64,000 nucleotides of DNA, from NCBI RefSeq assembly GCF_037325665.1, contig NC_090248.1, forward strand, positions 18,856,519-18,920,518, read 5' to 3'. Source of the stretch: Littorina saxatilis (lineage: Eukaryota > Mollusca > Gastropoda > Littorinimorpha > Littorinidae). Of the stretch, positions 59,101 through 64,000 are shown piece by piece. The notes under the pieces were generated by a model that ran no database searches, was not told the DNA's origin, and saw only the letters and a list, made by a program, of their open reading frames with translations. A program made the translations under genes and the position numbers. How positions within the stretch are numbered: position 1 is the stretch's first letter; every line of letters starts with the position of its first letter.

Positions 59101-59661
59101 GCGTGGGTTCGATCCCCACGTTCGGCGAGAGATTTATTTCTCGGAGTCAACTTTGTGCAAACTCTCTTCGGTGTCCGAACACCCCCGTGTGCACACATGC
59201 GCACGAAAAAGATCCCACGTTCACAGCGAAAGTCTCAGAGCTTGGAAAACACGAAGACACGCATGCATCATCTCTCGTCTCCGATTATCATGATCGTATT
59301 TCGATACTTTGACGAGACAAACCCAATGCTGGTGTGTCGAAGAAGACAGCCACAGCGGGCTTGTTTGAAACCATATGCAACGTATTACCAATACCTGTCC
59401 CAATATAGACCAGTTGGTCTAAGAGGACGTTAAACCCTAATAATCATCAGCCCTGACTGCTAGTATTATACAAAAGTAGCTCAGCAAGTTATCAGCCTTT
59501 AAATGAAAGAATCAGAAAAGTGTACTTATAGCTTACAAAAAGACAACAAATGAACAATGCAACATACAGTACCTTAAAAGTGGTTGGAAGATATGGCTGA
59601 AGCCACAACAGCAGCTGAGGAAGCTGAGACTCCGATAATTTCACAGCCATTGTGGTGGTAG
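46279..59661 (-). CDS. GLYAT-like: Glycine N-acyltransferase-like protein, paralogue 2 (5 coding exons, complete)
   Basis: Coding exons, in order: 59573-59650 (ATG at 59650), 53331-53447, 52630-52753, 51544-51661, 46279-46681 (TAA at 46279). They splice in frame to 279 residues with the same intron phases as paralogue 1. Motifs [12 protein letters not shown] and HFRRKGYAK are kept, so the fold and CoA site look intact. Exon 1 is identical in protein to paralogue 1 (26 of 26; four silent base changes). Exon 5 differs at about 12 of 133 residues, but exon 3 at about 14 of 42. An acceptor (ttttttcccttcacag) lies 11 bases before the ATG, implying a leader exon. Intron 1 (6.1 kb) and intron 4 (4.9 kb) are swollen by family-A elements and Helitrons. 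Confidence 0.88.
46941..47783 (+). mobile_element. Family-A element in GLYAT-2 intron 4
   Basis: Full-length copy from ACAAGTCGCGTAAGGCGAAA to CTTGACTAAATGTAA. Its first 180 bases share diagnostic variants (GCAACGCAACGCAG, CCCGTGGCAAAGG) with the tandem copy at 57034, showing subfamily structure. Confidence 0.9.
47866..48110 (-). mobile_element. LINE 3'-end fragment with (TTGAA)n tail
   Basis: The plus strand shows (TTCAA)n followed by TAAAACTTTATTATCTGAG. Inverted, this is an AATAAAG-type poly(A) region followed by short tandem repeats, as at the 3' ends of several LINE groups. No coding part remains. Confidence 0.45.
48128..48198. repeat. (TA)n microsatellite
   Basis: About 35 TA units, directly next to the CTAG end of the Helitron at 48199; it probably supplied the A/T target. 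Confidence 0.9.
48199..49536 (-). mobile_element. Non-autonomous Helitron with internal duplication, 1.34 kb, in GLYAT-2 intron 4
   Basis: On the minus strand the 5' end is TCTATATATATATATACGAC and the 3' end is ACCCGGCGAAGCCGGGTATT then CCTCTAG. The interior contains two tandem-like copies of the block running from AATCACCTTTGAAGGCGAAG through a CA microsatellite to GAAGCCGTATATAT and AGATAGATGACAG. One full element therefore seems to contain a duplicated middle. The block at 49180-49536 is also shared, inverted, with the Helitron at 42472. Confidence 0.75.
49632..49717. repeat. (CT)n microsatellite
   Basis: About 43 perfect CT units immediately upstream of a 5'-truncated LINE. Another (CT)n of about 28 units (50477-50532) follows that LINE. 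Confidence 0.95.
49720..50476 (+). mobile_element. 5'-truncated LINE with reverse-transcriptase C-terminal end and 3' UTR
   Basis: An open frame to 50182 includes [47 protein letters not shown] and [15 protein letters not shown]. These are typical of the segment C-terminal to the reverse transcriptase in Jockey/CR1-type LINEs. The 3' UTR has GGACAGGTTGGAAGATTAGG and ends in (GAATCT)n at 50454-50478. It is intact over the retained part but lacks endonuclease and the reverse-transcriptase core. It lies in GLYAT-2 intron 4. Confidence 0.75.
50890..50932 (+). repeat. 3' end of the SINE-like repeat seen at 35027
   Basis: GAAAACGACGTTAAACACCA followed by AATAAAGAAAGAAAG. Confidence 0.7.
51082..51423. 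mobile_element. 342-bp hAT-like MITE in GLYAT-2 intron 4
   Basis: The ends CAGGGGCGGA and TCCGCCCCTG are perfect inverted repeats of 10 bases, typical of hAT MITEs. The interior has GGCGCGAAGCGCC palindromes and a GGGGGCATGCCCCCC hairpin. Flanking G runs hide any target duplication. Confidence 0.75.
51662..52207. other. GLYAT-2 intron 3, left part
   Basis: AT-rich. Three imperfect copies of GAGAGAGAATCTGGTCTTAAAAAGGAGG at 52065-52150 form a short tandem piece within a broken family-E repeat. Confidence 0.5.
52208..52600 (-). mobile_element. Dispersed SINE-like repeat with (ATTG)n tail
   Basis: The plus strand starts with (TCAA)n and TATGAGGCTTATATCGCGCG. It continues with GATCGCAGCCATTTCGGCGC and GTGGGATCTTTAACGTGCAC and ends GTCTCATCCGAA. 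This is a widespread repeat type in marine invertebrate genomes, from memory. The tail position indicates minus orientation. Confidence 0.65.
52754..53330. other. GLYAT-2 intron 2 with family-E repeat
   Basis: 53106-53286 is a family-E copy with a C run, ending GGGTGTCCACTGTAC. The rest is unremarkable. Confidence 0.5.
53666..53920. mobile_element. 255-bp MITE with 34-base TIRs
   Basis: GTGACCCTCCACCACGGAAT continuing to GAGTCGCATGTCAC is matched inverted at the right end with one mismatch. It is flanked by AATT on both sides (53662-53665 and 53921-53924). It lies in GLYAT-2 intron 1. Confidence 0.8.
54123..54447 (+). repeat. Possible Helitron 5'-end fragment
   Basis: TCTACTATATATATAAAAATGG, then a GT tract and CTGTCTGTGGTCGCC, resemble the 5' arrangement of the Helitrons in this window (TC start, TA tract, GT microsatellite). 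No 3' hairpin was found. Confidence 0.35.
54448..58750 (+). mobile_element. Tandem array of five family-A elements (head to tail)
   Basis: Copies: 54448-55304, 55305-56190, 56193-57033, 57034-57905 and 57906-58750. Each runs from ACAAGTCGCGTAAGGCGAAA to CTTGACTAAATRTA, and the next copy begins within 0-2 bases. Each contains a TGACGTCA octamer, its own CA microsatellite, and near-terminal inverted ACATTTAGTCAAG motifs. The ends lack classical TIRs. The inner hairpin plus CTTGT terminus (minus sense) and T/T context resemble Helentron-type rolling-circle elements, which is an inference. Encodes no protein. Confidence 0.85.
59092..59449 (+). mobile_element. SINE-3 copy with 12-bp target duplication, in GLYAT-2 intron 1
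   Basis: It begins inside the tRNA-like head (CAGCGTGGGTTCGATCCCCA is the B-box arm). The body has GGTGTCCGAACACCCCCGTG, and the 3' end TCTAAGAGGACGTTAAACCC is followed by TAATAATCATCA. It is flanked by GCCCTGACTGCT at 59080-59091 and 59450-59461. Confidence 0.85.
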
Positions 59662-59932
59662 CTGTGAAGGGAAAAAAGCTTAAGGTAAGCAGGGAGATTT
59701 TCTGTCCACAGTTGCAAAGCCTCAGTAATGTCCACCCCGTATCAGGTGTACATGTGTGCACATGTCAGGCTGGCGTGTCTGGAAAAGCTGTTGTATTTTT
59801 GATTACCTTCCGTGACACCAGTATGAAGATACACTTTCAACTACTAGGTACACAGCGGTGACCTTCACAGTGTTATCAGAATGACAACCATGACTCACTA
59901 GATGCTACATATATATTTTACACTAGAGGAAT

Positions 59933-61291
59933 ACCCGGCTTCGCCGGGGTGAATCGCGAGACAGAGACAGACAGCGTGGCGGTTCACCACAATCACCTTT
60001 GAAGGCGAAGTCCTGTCAAACGGGATTGAGAATTTTAGAGCTTATTTCTTAGCCCTATATTATCTGCTGTGGCTTCTCAAATGCCAGAACATACAGACAG
60101 ATGATGATGATAAAATCGTTTATTTAACGTCACTCTGTAAAAACATTGGCGACATTTGTCTTAGATTAAGAACACACACAGGCACGCACACAAACTTTCC
60201 CTTTATGTACAGTGGTTCACCACCCTCCCGCCCCCCGCACACTCTCGCTCATCCAATTAAAAATAGTGTTAAGAGATACTTGGATATAAAATGGTATTTT
60301 TAAAAGTTCTGATAAAAATATATAGTAGCTGTATGAGAAGCAATGGCGTCAGCCGCAGCAACGTCTCTTCATATCCAGGGACCAAGTGGGTGCGTGTGCA
60401 TAAGTCCAGCGATAAGTTTGGGACCTTGCCACCCAAGGTCTTTATTAAAACTTAAAAGATAGCTTAATTTTTCCTTTGAGGTATTTGGCAGAATATTTCT
60501 ATTTGAGTTTATAAACTGAGTCAGGGGTTGAAAGTGGCATGAGTTCAAATCACACTCCAAAGTCAAATGAGCAATGGTGAGGTCGGATTGACAGGTGCAT
60601 TTAAGCTCTAGAAATTGGTAATTCCCAGCTTCTGCCCTTAGGCGGTTAATCCTTTTTATTACACGTGGGCATGCATTATAGGTGTTCATCTGTTTTAATG
60701 GGGCTTCCCGAATGAGCCAGCCAGAGCTTATAGCCTTGTGCATATATTTGTTCCTCCATTCTCTCCAGAGAAGAGAGTCTGTAAGGCTACTGATCTCAGA
60801 AGCAGACAATGGCAGGTCTACCTCGGAGGCGCCTATGCCTTGGGCAGCTTCTTTAGCGGCTTTGTCCGCTTTCTCGTTGCCAGGCACGTTCACGTGTGCT
60901 GGACACCAGACCAGGTTAATCTCGCTTCCTTTTTTTATAATTTTATTTGCCAGCTCCTTTATGGCAATGACAAGATCATGTCTTTTTGATCTTTTGTTAG
61001 ATCTTAATGCTTCAATGGCTGCTTTGGAGTCAGAGAATATAGCTATCTTTTGAGGAGGAGTGTTCTTGAGATTGAGATGAACAAGCGACATGCAGATGGC
61101 AAGGAGCTCAGCTGAGAAGATCGAGTTTCTGTTGCACAGTTTAAATTTCCCAGTCATGTCATCGCTGGGGATTACAAAAGCTGCGCCAGCCTTCTTGTCA
61201 TCCAACACTGACCCGTCTGTGTAAAGTACAGACAGACAAAAGCCGCCAGACCCCATCACAAACAGAACTCTACAATCCACAGGTTTTTGCC

Positions 61292-61323
<32 letters not shown>

Positions 61324-62016
61324 CACACACACACAGAGAAGCCGTATATATATATGCATATCTGTATCTATAAATATATAGAGATAGGTGAGAATGTATT
61401 TTTCGCGTGGCTATAAATTGATTCGACCTTTTCACTTTGACAGTAAGAACAACTTACGGGTGCAAGGGAAGCGTTGTGGACAGCGCAGTGGACAGCGCAG
61501 TGACATTCTAAAAATAGTAATAGTAACTTACAAACGGGAAAGCCACACGAAGGAAGGGAGATAAACGCCAAACACTGGAGAAGATAAGGAAGAGTTACTT
61601 ATAATGGTGAAATGAACACAAAAACCAAAATCAGTTCAGCGCTGCGCGCTGAGAGCACGTGTTGAAATATCTCATCGATGATATTGTGTCCGGGGTGTAG
61701 CTGAATACGGTGTCCAAATTTGAAAAAGATCCAGCGAGAACTTTGGCGTTGTGATGTGGTGTGGCGGCTTTGGTGTGTCGGTATGGGGGCCCGGGTAGCT
61801 GAGGTGGAACCAAAATCGGTTCAGCGCTGCGCGCTGAGAGCACGTGTTGAAATATCTCATCGATGAGGTTGTGTCCGGGGTCTCTCTGAATAAGCCCACC
61901 AAATTTGAAGCAGATCCATCGAGAACTTTGGCCGTGCATCGCGAAGACACAGATACACAGACACACACACAGATACACAGACAGACACACAGACACAAGT
62001 CGTATATATATATAGA
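59933..62016 (-). mobile_element. Non-autonomous Helitron interrupted by a LINE, 2.08 kb
   Basis: On the minus strand it starts TCTATATATATATACGACTT and ends GGCGAAGCCGGGTATT then CCTCTAG. Removing 59933-62016 joins ...TTTTACA to TGTGTGCACATG, exactly continuous with the 173-bp unit. Insertion therefore happened between A and T without duplication. Without the inner LINE it is about 950 bases. CA microsatellites lie at 61291-61334 and 61945-61997. A second copy of the AACTTTGG...CGTTGTGATG 5' part is present at 61680-61815. Confidence 0.85.
60103..61227 (-). mobile_element. 5'-truncated I-group LINE (RNase H end) with 8-bp target duplication
   Basis: It is flanked by ACAGACAG at 60095-60102 and 61228-61235. 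The minus strand encodes, from the truncation point to the stop at 60369, an RNase H domain. Motifs are LYTDGSVLDD (first Asp), FSAELLAICMSL (Glu), IFSDSKAAIEAL (second Asp) and VWCPAHVNVPGNEKADKAAK (His and last Asp). All catalytic residues are present. A C-terminal region with NRLRAEAGNYQFLELKCTC follows. The 3' tail is (ATC)n. RNase H at the end of the second open frame is typical of the I superfamily. Endonuclease and reverse transcriptase are missing. Confidence 0.85.
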
Positions 62017-62810
62017 TGTGTGCACATGTCAGGCTGGCGTGTCTGGAAAAGCTGTTGTATTTTTGATTACCTTCCGTGACACCAGTATGAAGATACACTT
62101 TCAACTACTAGGTACACAGCGGTGACCTTCACAGTGTTATCAGAATGACAACCATGACTCACTAGATGCTACATAATTATATATTGTACATGTGTGCACA
62201 TGTCAGGCTGGCGTGTCTGGAAAAGCTGTTGTATTTTTGATTACCTTCCGTGACACCAGTATGAAGATACACTTTCAACTACTAGGTACACAGCGGTGAC
62301 CTTCACAGTGTTATCAGAATGACAACCATGACTCACTAGATGCTACATAATTATATATTGTACATGTGTGCACATGTCAGGCTGGCGTGTCTGGAAAGGC
62401 TGTTGTATTTTTGATTACCTCCCGTGACACCAGTATGAAGATACACTTTCAACTATACTAGGTACACAGCGGTGACCCTTCACGGTGTTATCAGAATGAC
62501 AACCATGACTCACTAGATGCTACATATATATTGTACTTGAATTTGTGCCTGAGAATAAAGGTCATGTTTACTGATATTTGATCCTGCAAAAAATATCCAG
62601 ATGATATATATAGTGAATGTGGAAACTGACAACATATCAAGTTCTTTTTCAATATCGTCTGCAAACACAGAACATACCATACAGTTACACAGTCCAGGTA
62701 CCTGCGATGAAAGGTCACCCTTAATGGGACTGGTCAGCCAAAACTGGCCTTTAACAACAAGTATATATGTTTTGGTAAGGTAATTTTTGAGTCAATTTGG
62801 AGCTCAAAGG

Positions 62811-62859
<49 letters not shown>

Positions 62860-62960
62860 ATTATATATGTGTGTTTGAGAGAGAGAGAGAGTGTGTGTGT
62901 GTATGTGACACTCACAGTGTGTGTCTGAGAGAGATAGAGGTGGATGTATACATCTTTGCT
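62811..62960. repeat. (GT)n / (GA)n microsatellite cluster
   Basis: About 20 GT units (62813-62853), then GA and further GT tracts. Confidence 0.9.
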
Positions 62961-62971
62961 CCTACTTAGTA

Positions 62972-63320
62972 CTTCTTCTTCTTCTTCTTCTTCTTCGTTC
63001 ATGGGCTTAGACTCCCACGTTCACTCATGTTTTCAGCAAGAGTGGATTTTTACGTGTATGACCGTTTTTACCCCGCCATTCAGGCAGCATACGCCGATTT
63101 CTGGGGAGGCATGCTGGGTATTTTCGTGTTTCTATAAGCCACCGAATTTTGACATGGATTACAGGATCTTTTCCGTGCGCACTTGGTCTTGTGCTTACGT
63201 GTACACACGAAGGAAAAATCTCCACCCTTAACCCAACAGGCGGCAGCGACCGGGATTCGAACTCACGACCTCCCGATTCGGGGCCGACGTCTTACCGTCC
63301 ACCTCGCCACTGCGCCCGTC
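62972..63320 (-). mobile_element. tRNA-derived SINE-2 with 14-bp target duplication
   Basis: The minus-strand head reads GCAGTGGCGAGGTGGACGGT (A-box region) and GAGTTCGAATCCCGGTCGC (B-box region). The body matches the copy at 37007 and the tail is (AAG)n (62971-62998). It is flanked by GCTCCTACTTAGTA (62958-62971) and GCTCCTACTTATTA (63321-63334). Confidence 0.88.
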
Positions 63321-63334
63321 GCTCCTACTTATTA

Positions 63335-64000
63335 CGTAATTAATGTCACTCTGTGCCTGAAAACATGTCCATGAATGTATTCATAGTGTACGCATTCTGT
63401 ATGGATACAAAATGCAGGCAGGCATACTAAAACAGTATAAGCAGGCACATGTATACAATAACAAATATCATTAGTAGGATACAAAAGATAAAGATTAAAA
63501 AAAAGAACTGCACACATCCTCATTGTCTTTAATGAAAATGTACACACAAACCTGAGCCGAAAACTCAGATGAGGACATATTTACCAGTGCCATCTATTAT
63601 TCTATGTAGCACTTGTGTCGCGGTGTACTGGGGTACTTATCTATTTTATACCATTACCAGCATGAGAAATGTTGCTCACACCTACAGTACTGCGATCTTG
63701 AAGTGACCTAAAATCCGCCCTCTAGTGTTTGAATATGGAACAGGATAAGTGCGTGGCATTGCAATTAACCATTTGATGACAGTCAGCAAGTTTAACAAAT
63801 TCATCCTCGACCTGAACATAACTGATTTGACTATGGGTGTTTTCATTCCATCTGCTTCCGTAATCAAATGTGGGTGCGATCTCCTGCTAAGCTTAGTGGT
63901 TCGAGTACCGTGTATTTTGGTGAAAAGACGCTCCATAGCGACTATACGCACGAAACGCAGGCACTTGTTTCGGAGCTGGTGGGGACTGGGGATCAGATGA
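63335..64000. other. Right edge: upstream duplicate segment of GLYAT-2
   Basis: 63690-63955 is collinear with 43640-43940 (CATTTGATGACAGTCAGCAA..., GTTTTCATTCCATCTGCTTC, AAAAGACGCTCC). The rest shows nothing recognisable; any leader exon of GLYAT-2 would be expected in 59700-64000 or beyond. Confidence 0.45.

Larger units (their letters stand above)
59751..62540 (+). repeat. 173-bp tandem repeat, four units, split by a Helitron
   Basis: Units contain GTGTGCACATGTCAGGCTGG, then TTGATTACCTTCCGTGACAC and GACTCACTAGATGCTACAT. Unit 1 is at about 59751-59932, units 2-4 at 62017-62540. The first 40 bases also match 41680-41720 upstream of GLYAT-1, so the unit was amplified after the gene duplication, only on this side. 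Confidence 0.85.

Noticed and set aside
60682-61053. Plus-strand 123-codon frame
   Set aside because: Antisense shadow of the LINE RNase H domain.

Overview
The window looks like nuclear DNA from a marine gastropod, most likely a caenogastropod such as a littorinid. That placement is an inference from short exons in long AT-rich introns, many CA/CT/TA microsatellites, tRNA-derived SINEs, very abundant small repeat families, and gene content. No bacterial signatures (operons, ribosome binding sites, CRISPR) are present. About nine tenths of the sequence is introns, intergenic DNA and mobile elements.

Host genes. (1) Positions 220-10471, plus strand: the 3' half of a histone deacetylase 10-like gene. 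Fourteen consecutive exons splice in a continuous frame to about 384 residues, ending in the C-terminal pseudo-deacetylase domain. The catalytic domain lies upstream of the window. (2) Positions 36394-41586 and (3) 46279-59661, minus strand: two tandem paralogues of a glycine N-acyltransferase-like (GLYAT) enzyme. Each has five coding exons with identical intron phases, giving 291 and 279 residues. Both have a splice acceptor a few bases before the ATG, so a non-coding leader exon probably lies further out. The duplicated block includes sequence 3' and about 2-4 kb 5' of the genes. (4) Positions 30295-33837: a THAP zinc-finger exon (plus) and a SWIM-type exon (minus) face each other inside a pair of 20-bp inverted repeats. 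This may be a mobile element rather than two host genes.

Mobile elements by region. 2185-4424: a 2.24-kb terminal-inverted-repeat (TIR) element with a 7-bp target duplication in an HDAC10 intron. 11121-14896: a decayed DIRS-like retroelement with inverted ends and an internal complementary region, carrying a later repeat insertion. 16116-17028: a SINE with target duplications, then a hAT-like MITE. 19685-23350: a TTAA-flanked element with a second element nested in it (the empty site is preserved at 26580), then another TIR element with a large hairpin. 27864-28722 and 44410-58750: an approximately 860-bp family ('family A') with subterminal inverted repeats, including five head-to-tail copies at 54448-58750 inside intron 1 of the second GLYAT gene. 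42472-42950, 48199-49536 and 59933-62016: non-autonomous Helitrons (5' TC, 3' hairpin plus CTAG, A/T target). The last one split a 173-bp tandem array cleanly and was itself hit by an I-type LINE with an 8-bp target duplication.

The repeats explain the very different intron sizes of the two GLYAT paralogues. They also make this a good place to read relative insertion order directly from nested elements and empty sites.
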